A program made the position numbers and the translations under genes. Below the pieces are notes generated by a model. It saw only the letters and a list, made by a program, of their open reading frames with translations. It had not been told where the DNA came from and ran no database searches. From Amycolatopsis eburnea (GTDB taxonomy: Bacteria > Actinomycetota > Actinomycetes > Mycobacteriales > Pseudonocardiaceae): a stretch of 64,000 bases of DNA. How positions within the stretch are numbered: position 1 is the first letter of the stretch; the number at the start of each line of letters is the position of its first letter. Where the stretch lies: NCBI RefSeq assembly GCF_003937945.1, contig NZ_RSEC01000036.1:310001-374000 (forward strand), read 5' to 3'. Of this stretch, positions 52,108-60,463 are shown one piece after another.

Positions 52108-52122
52108 GTGACCCGTGGTCAC
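52108..52122. promoter_or_regulatory. palindrome upstream of the SARP gene
   Basis: GTGACC and GGTCAC flank the 3-base centre CGT. The right half continues as CACTAG, and a similar GTGACCACTAG occurs at 52222-52232, so two copies of one binding word may be present. Confidence 0.35.
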
Positions 52123-52343
52123 TAGAATGCACCTGGAGCTACGAAATCCTTGCGCGACCGGGCGACTTCACCAGAGCGGCGTCAGCGCTCTGCTAATGTT
52201 CGTCAAGCACACCAAGTCAAGGTGACCACTAGCCGCTCCCGTGTTCATTACCGGCACGGGGAGCCGGCGAACCTGGGGACTGGGGAAGCGGTGTTCATCC
52301 GACGGGGAACGGACCTCGCCGCATTGAGACTTGGAGGATGCAG

Positions 52344-54263
52344 ATGTTGTGCGTCAAGGTTCTCGGCCCGTTGGAGGTCGTGCGGGACGGAGTGGCGATC
52401 ACTCCGTCCGCGCCGAAGCTCCAGCGCGTGTTCAGCCTGCTCGCCGTGTCCGCGAACCACATCGTGCGGACCGAGCAGCTCATCGAAGAGCTCTGGGAGG
52501 AGAACCCGCCGACCAGCGTCAAGACCACCCTGCAGACCTACGTCTACCAGCTGCGCAAGCTCCTGGAGATGGACGCCGCGCAACGGCAGCCGGCCCGCCG
52601 CGACGACGGGCGGCCGGTGCTGCTCACCCTCTCCGGCGGCTACATGCTCGCCGTCGACCGGGAGGCGCTGGACTCGAGCCACTTCGAGCGCCAGGCCACG
52701 CAGGGCTGGACCGAGCTCGACGACGGCGACCCGGAAGCGGCGTTCCACACGCTCGACGCGGCCCTGCGGCTGTGGCGCGGCTCCGCGCTGGCCGACCTCA
52801 ACCCCGGCCCGGTGCTGCAGGCCGAGGTGCTGCGCCTCGACGAGATGCGCAAGAACGCGCTGGAGCACCGGATCGACGCCGCCCTGCAGCTCGGCAGACA
52901 CCAGGAGGTCCTGGGCGAGCTGACCCGGCTGGCGGCGCGGCAGCCGACGCACGAAGGCTTCCAGGCCAAGCTCATGCTGGCGCTCTACCGGGCCGGACGC
53001 CGGTCCGAGGCGCTGGGCGTCTACCAACGCACCCGCGCCGCGCTGGCGGACGAGCTGGGCCTCGACCCGGGCGCGGAGCTGCGGCGCGTGCACCGCGCGG
53101 TGCTGGCCGCGAACGGCAGCCTCGACGCCGGGCCGGCCCGGGCTCGGCGGGCGCGGCCCGAACCACCCCGCCAGCTGCCGCCGCAGCCGGGCGCCGGGCT
53201 GGCCGGGCGGGAGTCGGAGCTGCACACCGTCCTGACCGCGCTGACCGCGCCCGGGCAGCGCGGGCCGTCGGTCGTCACGGTGGACGGCCCGCCGGGATCG
53301 GGCAAGACGGCGCTGTGCGTGCACGCCGGCCACGAGGTCCGGGAGACCTACCCGGACGGCCAGTTCCACGCGAGCCTCGCCGACCCGGCGGGCCGTCCGG
53401 CCGACCCGGGCGCGGTGCTGGCCGGCTTCCTGCGCGCGATCGGCGTCCCGGACCACGCGATCGGCGGCTCGACGGCGGAGCGGAGCACGCAGTTCCGCAC
53501 CTGGACGGCCGACCGGCGCGTGCTGGTGGTGCTGGACGACGTGCTGGAGGACAGCCAGCTGGCACCGCTGCTGCCCACCGGCCGCGGGTGCGGCGTCATC
53601 GTGGCGAGCCGGGTCCAGCTGGCCGACCCCGCGGTGACGACGGTGGTGAGCCTGAGCCCGCTGGGCGGCTCCGACAGCGTCCGCGTGCTGACCGGCCTGG
53701 TCGGCCCGGAGCGGCTCGCGAAGGACCCGGAGGGCACGCGCGTCCTGGCCGGCCGCTGCGACGGCCTCCCGCTCGCCCTGCACGCGGCGGCGACCCGGCT
53801 GCGGCACCGCCCGCACTGGCCGGTCCGCCGCGCCGTGGACTGGGCGGGCACGGGCGCGGACGACCCGTTCGACCTGCGCGCGAGCGTGTCCCTGACGTAC
53901 AGCGTCGCGACGCCGGAGGTGCGGTGGGCGTTCCGCGCGCTGAGCCTGTCGGACGCCGGGAGCCTGTCGCTGGCGGACGCGTCGGCGGTGCTGGACCTCG
54001 ACAGCTGCCTGGCGGAGACGTTGCTGGACGACCTGGTGAACCTGCACCTGCTGGAGTTCGACCACGCGACGGACCACACCGACGAGCACCACTACCGCAT
54101 GCTGCCCAGCTTCCGCGCGATCGGCCGCCAGCTGCACCTGGAGGCGGAACTCCTGGGCGCGGACCACGAAGACCACCAACCGGCCATGGCCACCACCACC
54201 GGCGACCCGTACCCCCTGTGCCGCGAGGCCGGCCGGGTCGCGGTCGCCCCGAACCGGGGTTGA
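52344..54263 (+). CDS. SARP-family pathway activator with NB-ARC-like domain
   Basis: The 639-residue protein has an OmpR-like DNA-binding domain (LGPLEVVRDGVAITPSAPKL, then TLQTYVYQLRKLLE), a BTAD helical domain to about residue 255 (FQAKLMLALYRAGRRSEALG), and an AAA/NB-ARC NTPase with P-loop DGPPGSGKTAL (about 312-322) and VLVVLDDVLEDSQLAPLL. It resembles AfsR without the TPR end. ATG 52344 is preferred over ATG 52338 because GGAGG touches the latter. It is the likely activator acting on the TTCGAG heptamers of the cluster. Confidence 0.92.
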   Translation: MLCVKVLGPLEVVRDGVAITPSAPKLQRVFSLLAVSANHIVRTEQLIEELWEENPPTSVKTTLQTYVYQLRKLLEMDAAQRQPARRDDGRPVLLTLSGGYMLAVDREALDSSHFERQATQGWTELDDGDPEAAFHTLDAALRLWRGSALADLNPGPVLQAEVLRLDEMRKNALEHRIDAALQLGRHQEVLGELTRLAARQPTHEGFQAKLMLALYRAGRRSEALGVYQRTRAALADELGLDPGAELRRVHRAVLAANGSLDAGPARARRARPEPPRQLPPQPGAGLAGRESELHTVLTALTAPGQRGPSVVTVDGPPGSGKTALCVHAGHEVRETYPDGQFHASLADPAGRPADPGAVLAGFLRAIGVPDHAIGGSTAERSTQFRTWTADRRVLVVLDDVLEDSQLAPLLPTGRGCGVIVASRVQLADPAVTTVVSLSPLGGSDSVRVLTGLVGPERLAKDPEGTRVLAGRCDGLPLALHAAATRLRHRPHWPVRRAVDWAGTGADDPFDLRASVSLTYSVATPEVRWAFRALSLSDAGSLSLADASAVLDLDSCLAETLLDDLVNLHLLEFDHATDHTDEHHYRMLPSFRAIGRQLHLEAELLGADHEDHQPAMATTTGDPYPLCREAGRVAVAPNRG

Positions 54264-54283
54264 CCCCCAGCCTCCCCGGTGAA

Positions 54284-54329
54284 GAGAGCGCGCACCGCAC
54301 GGAAACCCCCCAGTGCGGTGCGCGCTCTC
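54284..54329 (+). terminator. terminator of the SARP gene
   Basis: A perfect 17-bp stem (GAGAGCGCGCACCGCAC at 54284-54300, complement at 54313-54329) with a 12-nt loop starts 20 bases after the stop. It has no U-tract. Confidence 0.8.
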
Positions 54330-54350
54330 GTCGGTCTCCCACCTCTGAAC

Positions 54351-54403
54351 GCCGTTAAGGCCACCTTACGGGCGTCTGACGCCCGTAAGGTGGCCTTGAC
54401 GGC
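54351..54403. repeat. family B hairpin repeat
   Basis: Arms of 26 bases (54351-54376 and 54378-54403; shared core AAGGCCACCTTACGGGCGTC) pair with one mismatch around a single base. The outer half AAGGCCACCTT matches the copies at 14.5 and 50.9 kb, while the inner half is different, so the arm ends vary together. It lies at a convergent junction. Confidence 0.8.
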
Positions 54404-54431
54404 ACTTCGGATCGGAACGAACGACCCGGCG

Positions 54432-55550
54432 TCAGTCCAGCCGCATCGAACCCGCCGCCAGGCGGACCGACTCCTCGACCGCGGCCGTGCCGCGCCGGAC
54501 GAGGTCCGACTGGTACTCCGCCAGCGCCTCCGACAGCAGTCCCGGGGCCACCAGAGCCGCGCGCAGCGCCGCCGCGTCCTGGGCAGCGACGTTCGCGCCC
54601 GCCCCGCCCGAGAGCGGCATCGTGTGCGCCGCGTCGCCCAGCGGGACCACCGGACCCTGGCCCCACGGCCGCACCGGCACCGACGCCCGCAACGCCAGCG
54701 CGTGCGTCTCCGCCGGCTCGACGTGCTCGAACAACCCGTGCAGGTCGGGGTGCCAGCCCGCCGTCCGGTCGAGCAGCACCTCGCGCAGCGCGCCACCGGA
54801 CAGCCCGAACAGCACGTCGTCGGGGACGCCGAGGTCGTCGCGGTGGGCGTTGAACACCGCCGTGTAGTAGTCCTCCGCGTCGGCCCCCGGCCGGAACTCC
54901 ATGGGCAGCAACCCGAAACTCGCCGCCGCGCCGACGACCGACGTGAAGCGGTCGCGCATGAAGTCCGGCAGGCCGCCCTTGATCGCGCGCGCCATCGGGA
55001 TCCGCGACACGATCGCGCGGACGCCGAGGTCCCGCGGCACGTCGGCCGGGCGCCACGCCGCGCGCACCGCCGAGTCCGCGCCGTCGGCCGCGACCAGCAC
55101 GTCGCCCTCGTCGGACGCGCCGTCGCGGAAGTGCGCCCGCACCCCGCCCGACGGCGTGAGCTCCGCGCGCGCGAACTCCTTGCCGTACCGGACGATCTCG
55201 CCGAGACCGGTCAGCAGCACCTCGCGCAGGGTCCGGTGGTCGACGGCGTCGACGCGGTCGGGATCGCCGTCGTCGGGGTCGTCGTGCTCCCACTTCGGCA
55301 CCAGCTGCTCGTCGTAGGCGGCCATCCCGTTCGTGTAGCGCATCGACGTCGCCACCAAGGCGCCGAACACCGGCGGCGGCAGGCACGCGCGGAAGGCGGC
55401 CGCGCCGTCCGGCGTGATCCGCAGCCGGTGGCGGGGCGAGGGCACCGCGGCGCGTTCGTGCACGACGACGTCCACATCGGACTGCCGCAGCGCGTGCGCC
55501 AGGCACAGCCCGCCGATCCCGCCCCCGATGACCAGGACGCGCCGGGTCAC
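54432..55550 (-). CDS. FAD-dependent monooxygenase 3
   Basis: The 372-residue flavoprotein has RVLVIGGGIGGLCLAHALRQ, VLVAADGADSAVR (about 155) and VVPLGDAAHTMPLSGGAGAN (about 305-325). It is a paralogue of monooxygenase 2. The start is GTG 55550, overlapping the stop of the secreted beta-helix gene (GTGA), so a cytoplasmic oxygenase and a secreted protein are translated from one message. The function in the pathway is unknown. Confidence 0.9.
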   Translation of the reverse strand: MTRRVLVIGGGIGGLCLAHALRQSDVDVVVHERAAVPSPRHRLRITPDGAAAFRACLPPPVFGALVATSMRYTNGMAAYDEQLVPKWEHDDPDDGDPDRVDAVDHRTLREVLLTGLGEIVRYGKEFARAELTPSGGVRAHFRDGASDEGDVLVAADGADSAVRAAWRPADVPRDLGVRAIVSRIPMARAIKGGLPDFMRDRFTSVVGAAASFGLLPMEFRPGADAEDYYTAVFNAHRDDLGVPDDVLFGLSGGALREVLLDRTAGWHPDLHGLFEHVEPAETHALALRASVPVRPWGQGPVVPLGDAAHTMPLSGGAGANVAAQDAAALRAALVAPGLLSEALAEYQSDLVRRGTAAVEESVRLAAGSMRLD

Positions 55551-57115
55551 CGCACACCGGGCCCGGTGTACGCGCCGATGCTCGGGTTCACCCGCGGCAC
55601 CGGGTAGCCGAAGTAGTCGCGCACCCCCGGGTTCGGCGCGCCGGCCGACAGCGCGGGCGACCCCGCGCGCAGCCGGTAGCCGCCGGTGCCCTGCCCCGGC
55701 GCGGTGAACCGCGGGTCGGCGACCACGGCGTGCGCGTCCCCGGCCGGGACCGGGGTGACGTCGCGGTACAGGTTGTGGTCGTAGACGCCGTACGGGTCGG
55801 AGAACTGCGAGCCGCCCGCGCGGCCGACGAAGATGTTGTCGGTGAACTCGAGCGCGTTGGTCGTGTAGTTCATCAGCAGGCGCTCGGCGTTGGGCGCGTA
55901 GACCGTGTTGCCGTACACCTGCACGCGCCCGGTTTCGAGGCAGATCACCGTGATGACGCCGACCGGGTCCGTGCCGCCGGAGAAGTCCGGGTAGTAGCCG
56001 TTGGAGAAGTCGTTCTGGCTGATGTTGTAGCGGATCGTCGTGCGGTCCGTCGGCCGCCCGGCGTCGGCGCACACCACGAGCATGCCGCCCTGGTTCTCGC
56101 GGCTGAGGTTGTGCTCGAACACCGTGTCGAGGTTCGCGTGCTCGGTCATGTACGCGGCCGAAGGCAGCGGGCCGGAACCGTGGCCGTAGGAGACCTCGTT
56201 GTAGCGGAACACCGTGCCGTCGGCGTTGAACGCGCTCAGCGCGGCGGTGTAGGACGGCGCCCGCTCGGCCCAGCCGCGGAAGGTGTTGCCCTCGACGACG
56301 GCACCGGTCGCGTTGTAGACGCCGACCGCGTCGCCGCCGAGGTCCTCGCCGTAGTTGTGCGCGATGCGCAGCCGCGTGATCGCGACGTAGGTGGTGCCGC
56401 GGCCGTCGGGGTACTGCGCCCGCCGCTCCCAGTCGGACGAGGTCGCGATGCCCTGCCGGTCGACGTGCTTGATCGTGTTGCCTTCGATGACGACGTCGTC
56501 GAAGCCGCTCGGCGTCGTCGTGCCGCCCGCCTTGAAGACGATGCCGCCGCTGACGGTCGGGGTGTGCGGGTTGCGGCAGTCGCACCCGTTGACGTCGTGG
56601 ACGTCGACCCCGGACACGACGATGTGGTGCGCGACGCCGAAGTCTTCGAGCAGCACGTAGACGCCGATGCGCAGCTCGGACTCGCCGGGCGGCGGGCCCT
56701 GGTCGGTCAGGTCGAGGTCGCGCAGCTCCCAGTGCTCGACGTTGTGCAGCAGCACCGCGGCGAGCGCGCCATGCGCGTCGATCCCCGGCTTGGCGCCGGT
56801 TCCGTAGGCACCGGTGGTGATCGGCCGCGCGGCGGTGCCGGACCCCTTCGGCGCGAAGGTGCCGTCGCAGCGCGTGCCGCGCTTGAACACGATCCGGCTG
56901 CCGGGCGCGAACACCACCGAGTTGACCTTGGCCAGGCTCTTCCACGCCTGGCCGGCGCCGAGCCCGGACGCCGAGTCGCTGCCGCCGGCGCAGTCGACGT
57001 AGTACTGGGTCCCCCACCGGTTCGCGGTGTCGGCGAGCGCGGCCGGGGCGCCGGTGCCGGCGGCGAGCAGCGCCGCGGCGACGAGGGCGAGTCTGCGAAT
57101 CCACGCAGCGGTCAT
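55547..57115 (-). CDS. secreted right-handed beta-helix protein
   Basis: The 522-residue protein has a signal peptide ending PAALA-DTANRWG (about residue 29). Rungs of a parallel beta-helix follow: VVIEGNTIKHVDRQGIATSS, AVVEGNTFRGWAERAPSY, VFEHNLSRENQGGMLVVC, VQVYGNTVYAPNAERLLMNY. The fold is that of polysaccharide lyases, glycosidases and some adhesins; no family-specific active site was identified. It ends with a late DYFGYPVPR segment. Being coupled to a FAD monooxygenase inside a polyketide cluster is unexpected. Confidence 0.82.
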   Translation of the reverse strand: MTAAWIRRLALVAAALLAAGTGAPAALADTANRWGTQYYVDCAGGSDSASGLGAGQAWKSLAKVNSVVFAPGSRIVFKRGTRCDGTFAPKGSGTAARPITTGAYGTGAKPGIDAHGALAAVLLHNVEHWELRDLDLTDQGPPPGESELRIGVYVLLEDFGVAHHIVVSGVDVHDVNGCDCRNPHTPTVSGGIVFKAGGTTTPSGFDDVVIEGNTIKHVDRQGIATSSDWERRAQYPDGRGTTYVAITRLRIAHNYGEDLGGDAVGVYNATGAVVEGNTFRGWAERAPSYTAALSAFNADGTVFRYNEVSYGHGSGPLPSAAYMTEHANLDTVFEHNLSRENQGGMLVVCADAGRPTDRTTIRYNISQNDFSNGYYPDFSGGTDPVGVITVICLETGRVQVYGNTVYAPNAERLLMNYTTNALEFTDNIFVGRAGGSQFSDPYGVYDHNLYRDVTPVPAGDAHAVVADPRFTAPGQGTGGYRLRAGSPALSAGAPNPGVRDYFGYPVPRVNPSIGAYTGPGVR

Positions 57116-57225
57116 CGTGAATCCCTTCCTGGTTGCGGCGGGAGTCCTGCGAGCACCCGGATGGTCGCCGGGCGCGCTCGGGCAGGACTCGGGACGACCT
57201 GGAAGCGCCGGGCGCGTCAGCCGGG

Positions 57226-57243
57226 TTCGAGCCGGGTTGGAGC
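57226..57243 (+). promoter_or_regulatory. SARP-type repeat upstream of the aminotransferase
   Basis: TTCGAGC (57226) and TTGGAGC (57237) start exactly 11 bp apart and lie 47 bases before the aminotransferase start, in the same strand orientation as the repeats at 42.9 and 48.8 kb. Confidence 0.6.
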
Positions 57244-57289
57244 ACCCGCTGCCACGGTGGGTGGACCCCTGACCCAGCAGAAGGCAGGA

Positions 57290-58336
57290 ATGATGAAGAG
57301 CCTTTCCGACGACGCCATCCACAGGCAGGGCGGTGATCTCCGGGGCCTCGCCGGTGACGCGTACCTGGACCTCGGCACCTGCGTCAACCGGTACGGGCCG
57401 CCGTCGGCCGTGCGGGTCGCGCTGCGGGAGCTGGACGTCCAGCGGCTGCGCGCCCACCCCTACGAAGCCGACTCGCTGTTCCGGGCCACCTACGCGAACT
57501 ACCTTTCGGTGGACCCCGAGCTGCTGGTGTCCGGACGCGGGATCACCGAGTTCATCCGGCTGCTGGCGCGGCTGCTGCCGCCGGCCGAGGTGGCGGTGGT
57601 GACCCCGGACTACACCGACAGCATCCGCTGGTTCCCGAACCACCTGCCCCCGCGCGACGGCGCGATCGACACCGTCGAGACCCGCCTCGCCCGGATCGCC
57701 GAAGGCATGGCGCGCTACGGCTACGTGGTCGTGTCCAACCCCAACAACCCCCTCGGCCTGCACATCCCGGCCGCCGAGCTGGCCGAGGTGTGCCGCGCGA
57801 ACCCGACGTCGACGCTGATCGTGGACGAGGCCTACGTCGACTTCCTCGGCGGCGGGCGGCGCCAGTCGATGGCATGGGCCGGACTGTCCAATGTGGTCGT
57901 GCTGTCCTCGCCCAACAAGCTGTTCGGCATCGCAGGCGCCCGCACCGGCGCGCTGTGGACCCCGGACGAGCGGCTGCGCACGGCCGTCGCGGCCCAGCGG
58001 CTCAACTGGCCACTGTCCTATGTGGACTCGGTGGTGGCGATCGCGGCCCTGCGCGAGACCGGCTGGGCCGAGCGGACGCTGACCCGCCTGCTGGCCAACG
58101 CGGAAGCGATGGAGGGCCTGCTCGCCCGCCGCTACCGGGGAGTGGTGAAGGGGGCGCCGGTCCACTACCGCTTCGTCGCTTCGGCGGACCCGCAACGCGA
58201 CCACGACGAGCTGGTCCGCGCGGGCGTGGTGGTCCGCGTCTTCGGCGACGACCAGGCGGGCCGCGTCCCGGGCCTGCGCATCACGGCCCCGACGGACGAC
58301 GAGTTCCCCCGGCTGGCCGCAGCACTGGCCGGCTGA
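57290..58336 (+). CDS. PLP-dependent class I/II aminotransferase (HisC-like)
   Basis: The 348-residue fold type I enzyme has VVSNPNNPLGLHIP (about 145), the aspartate motif LIVDEAYVDF (about 183) and the PLP lysine in VVLSSPNKLFGIAGARTGAL (about 207-226), with a C-terminal Arg in GLRITAP. It resembles histidinol-phosphate aminotransferases and CobD-type decarboxylases. It could make an amino sugar, an amino acid side group or an aminated polyketide. The start is ATG 57290 or ATG 57293. The SARP repeat upstream ties it to the pathway. Confidence 0.88.
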   Translation: MMKSLSDDAIHRQGGDLRGLAGDAYLDLGTCVNRYGPPSAVRVALRELDVQRLRAHPYEADSLFRATYANYLSVDPELLVSGRGITEFIRLLARLLPPAEVAVVTPDYTDSIRWFPNHLPPRDGAIDTVETRLARIAEGMARYGYVVVSNPNNPLGLHIPAAELAEVCRANPTSTLIVDEAYVDFLGGGRRQSMAWAGLSNVVVLSSPNKLFGIAGARTGALWTPDERLRTAVAAQRLNWPLSYVDSVVAIAALRETGWAERTLTRLLANAEAMEGLLARRYRGVVKGAPVHYRFVASADPQRDHDELVRAGVVVRVFGDDQAGRVPGLRITAPTDDEFPRLAAALAG

Positions 58337-58339
58337 ACT

Positions 58340-58900
58340 GCTTCGCCCGCGCCCCCGTTGCCCGGGTGCCGGAGCGTGCCCACCACCGCTCCGGCACCCG
58401 TCCCCACTCTGTGCACCACCACCGCCCCGGCTGCAGCTCCGTCGGCTGCGCACCACCTCAGCGCCAGGCCCGCGCCCCCGCCTCCCGGAAGCCGGAGTGT
58501 GCCCACCGCTCCGGCACCCATCCCCACCACGGCGCCCCGGCTGCAGCTCGCCGGCTGCGCACCACGACCCCAGCGCCAGGCCCACGCCCCGTTTCCCGGA
58601 AGCCGGAGCGTGCCCACCGCTCCGGCACCGGCCGCCACCCGGCGCCGCCGACCGCTGCTCGCCGGCCGCGCCCCCGTTGCCCGGGTGCCGGAGCGTGCCC
58701 ACCACCGCTCCGGCACCCGTCCCCACTCTGCGCACCACCACGACACCAACCGCCGCACCACCATCTCGGCGCGAAGCCCGCGCTCCCGTTGCCCAGGTGC
58801 CGGACCGGCCCACCACCGCGCCGGCCCTGATCGCAGCTCGCCGGCCGCGCACCACCCCAGCGCCAGGCCCGCCAGCGGAAACGCCCGAAGCACCCGCAGG
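58340..58900. repeat. tandem array of about five imperfect hairpin units, family E
   Basis: The whole 565-base gap between convergent genes is built from units 80-130 bases long. Each contains a GCCGGAGC...GCTCCGGC hairpin (arms at 58364/58388, 58491/58509, 58602/58619, 58683/58707, and a decayed fifth near 58796) followed by a CTCGCCGGC.GCGCACCAC-like word. Units 1 and 4 are almost identical over about 70 bases. No credible gene is present, although all frames are open. Confidence 0.75.
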
Positions 58901-58901
58901 T

Positions 58902-59606
58902 TCACCGTCCCGGCAACAGCGACCGCAGCAGCGAAGCCGTGCCCTCGACGTGCACGGCCATCGCCGCCCGCGCGGCCGCCGGGTCGCCCGCCAGGATCGC
59001 CTCCAGGATGGCCGCGTGCTCGGCGTCCGAACGCTCGCGCCGGGTCAGCGGAACCTCGTCGAGCAGCCAGGCGATCCGGACCCGGACGTCCGCGACCGCC
59101 GTCGTCAGCGCGCCGGACGCCGTCACCTCCGCGATCGCCAGGTGCAGGCGGGAGTCGCGGCGCCGGTACTCGGCCGGGGCCGCCGCCTCCGCCTCGGCGA
59201 ACGTGCCGGTGAGGTGACGGCGGGCCGCCGAGCTGAGCGGGCGGGCGGCCGCCAGCTCGGCCGCGCCCGGTTCGACCACGCGTCGCAGGCGCAGGAGGTC
59301 GTCCAGCTCTCCGGCGCTCGGGCGCTCGGCCCGCCGCGGCGCCGGCAGCTCGCCCGCGACGAACGTGCCGCCGTAGCGGCCACGCCGCGATTCGACGTAG
59401 CCCGCGACCGCGAGCGCTCGCAACGCCTCCCGCAGCGTCATGCGGCTGACCGCCAGGCGCTCGGCGAGCTCGCGTTCCGGCGGCAGCCGCGCCCCCGCCC
59501 CCAAGACACCGAGGCGCACCAGCTGCAGCAGCCGCTCCCGGGTCTCCTCGGCCGCGCCGGCCGCCCGGACCGGCCGGAACACCGCGTCGAACTCGGCGCC
59601 GTTCAC
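58902..59606 (-). CDS. GntR/FadR-family transcriptional regulator
   Basis: The 234-residue protein has a GntR winged helix (RLPPERELAERLAVSRMTLR, then RRGRYGGTFVAGELP) and an FCD-type helical ligand domain (RRDSRLHLAIAEVTASGALT, EHAAILEAILAGDPAAARAA) with conserved Asp and His residues for metal and acid ligands. It begins at GTG 59606, overlapping the stop of the 268-residue protein (GTGA), so the regulator is coupled to that gene and may sense its product. Confidence 0.9.
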   Translation of the reverse strand: MNGAEFDAVFRPVRAAGAAEETRERLLQLVRLGVLGAGARLPPERELAERLAVSRMTLREALRALAVAGYVESRRGRYGGTFVAGELPAPRRAERPSAGELDDLLRLRRVVEPGAAELAAARPLSSAARRHLTGTFAEAEAAAPAEYRRRDSRLHLAIAEVTASGALTTAVADVRVRIAWLLDEVPLTRRERSDAEHAAILEAILAGDPAAARAAMAVHVEGTASLLRSLLPGR

Positions 59607-60409
59607 GGCCGGGGCCGGCAGCTCAGCAGCAGCGGTTTCCCGCCGGCGACGGCGAACTCGGTGGCGACCGGGCCGTCGAGCCGGCGCGCCACCGCGACGG
59701 TGAGCGTGGCGATCTCCTGCAACGCCGCCACCCGCAGCACCGGCGCGCGCCGCCGCAGCTCGGGGGTTGCGACCGTCCGGGTGCCCCCGGCCGCGGCGAG
59801 CGTGGCCGTCGGTTTGTCCGCCACGCGGTACTCGTGGACGGCGAGCAGCGGACCGGCCAGCACGACCAGGTCGGGGTGCAGGGGCTCGGCGAGCTGCTCG
59901 GCGAGGCCGAGGAACGCCTGCAGCCGCACGCGTTCGCCGTCGGGCGCGGCCTGCGCGAGCACGGTCGCCTCGGCCGCCGTGAAGCGCTGCACCGCGAACG
60001 CGAGCCGCGGGAACCCCCGCGGCCCGTCCTCCGCCCGGCCGATCAGCTCGAGCATCCCTTCGGCGACCGTGCCCGGGCCGAGGTTGTGGAACACCGGCCC
60101 GATCGGCACGTCCGGCTGCCCGGCCCGCGGCCACCAGGCCCGCACCGACACCGGCTCCTCGACCAGGTCCGCGTACCCGGCCAGCGGGTCGGGCCGCCGG
60201 GCCAGCTCCCGCCAGTGCGGGACGGGCGCCGTCAGCACCACCGTTTCGGGGACCGTGGTGACGGCGGCGGCGCGGTGCAGGGCGCGCACGCCCGGACCGG
60301 CGAACCGGTCGTCATCGCAGCCTTCCGCCGTGACCGGCAGCCACCGCACCTCGTCCGGCGCGGCCGGGTACGACGGCCGGGCGGATTCCCCATCGCGCGA
60401 TGCGCACAA
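59603..60409 (-). CDS. hypothetical protein with PPDK/PEP-synthase-like C-terminus
   Basis: This 268-residue protein is not recognised overall. Its last 25 residues (VATEFAVAGGKPLLLSCRP) resemble the end of pyruvate phosphate dikinase N-terminal ATP-grasp domains, which close with a pattern like VEWA..GKLYLLQSRP. The upstream lysine and arginine positions of a complete ATP-grasp are not evident, so it may be a degenerate or half domain. The start is probably TTG 60409; a shorter start is possible. It is coupled to the GntR regulator. Confidence 0.6.
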   Translation of the reverse strand: MCASRDGESARPSYPAAPDEVRWLPVTAEGCDDDRFAGPGVRALHRAAAVTTVPETVVLTAPVPHWRELARRPDPLAGYADLVEEPVSVRAWWPRAGQPDVPIGPVFHNLGPGTVAEGMLELIGRAEDGPRGFPRLAFAVQRFTAAEATVLAQAAPDGERVRLQAFLGLAEQLAEPLHPDLVVLAGPLLAVHEYRVADKPTATLAAAGGTRTVATPELRRRAPVLRVAALQEIATLTVAVARRLDGPVATEFAVAGGKPLLLSCRPRP

Positions 60410-60463
60410 CTCGTGCTCCCAAGAACGTGGTGGCCGAACCGGAGCCGACGCGCCCCGGGCCGG

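Larger units (their letters stand above)
51644..52343. other. 700-base regulatory gap before the SARP gene
   Basis: No credible gene was found. The segment is less GC-rich than its neighbours and contains the TetR-type site, a rightward TTGACA / GACTAT promoter-like pair (51706 and 51729, spacing 17), a GTGACC/GGTCAC palindrome (52108-52122) and a second related GTGACCACTAG word at 52222. An AGAGCG/CGCTCT inverted repeat lies at 52173-52191. It probably holds the SARP promoter and its control sites. Confidence 0.5.

Noticed and set aside
55730..57289. Long plus-strand frame leading into the aminotransferase
   Set aside because: It is antisense to the beta-helix gene and has no recognisable domain; the aminotransferase starts at ATG 57290 after a ribosome site.
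57116..58855. Minus-strand extension of the beta-helix frame across the aminotransferase and repeat array
   Set aside because: The signal peptide begins at ATG 57115, and the extension is low-complexity sequence antisense to a PLP enzyme.
58340..58900. CRISPR array
   Set aside because: Units are long, imperfect and irregularly spaced, with no uniform spacers and no cas genes in the window.
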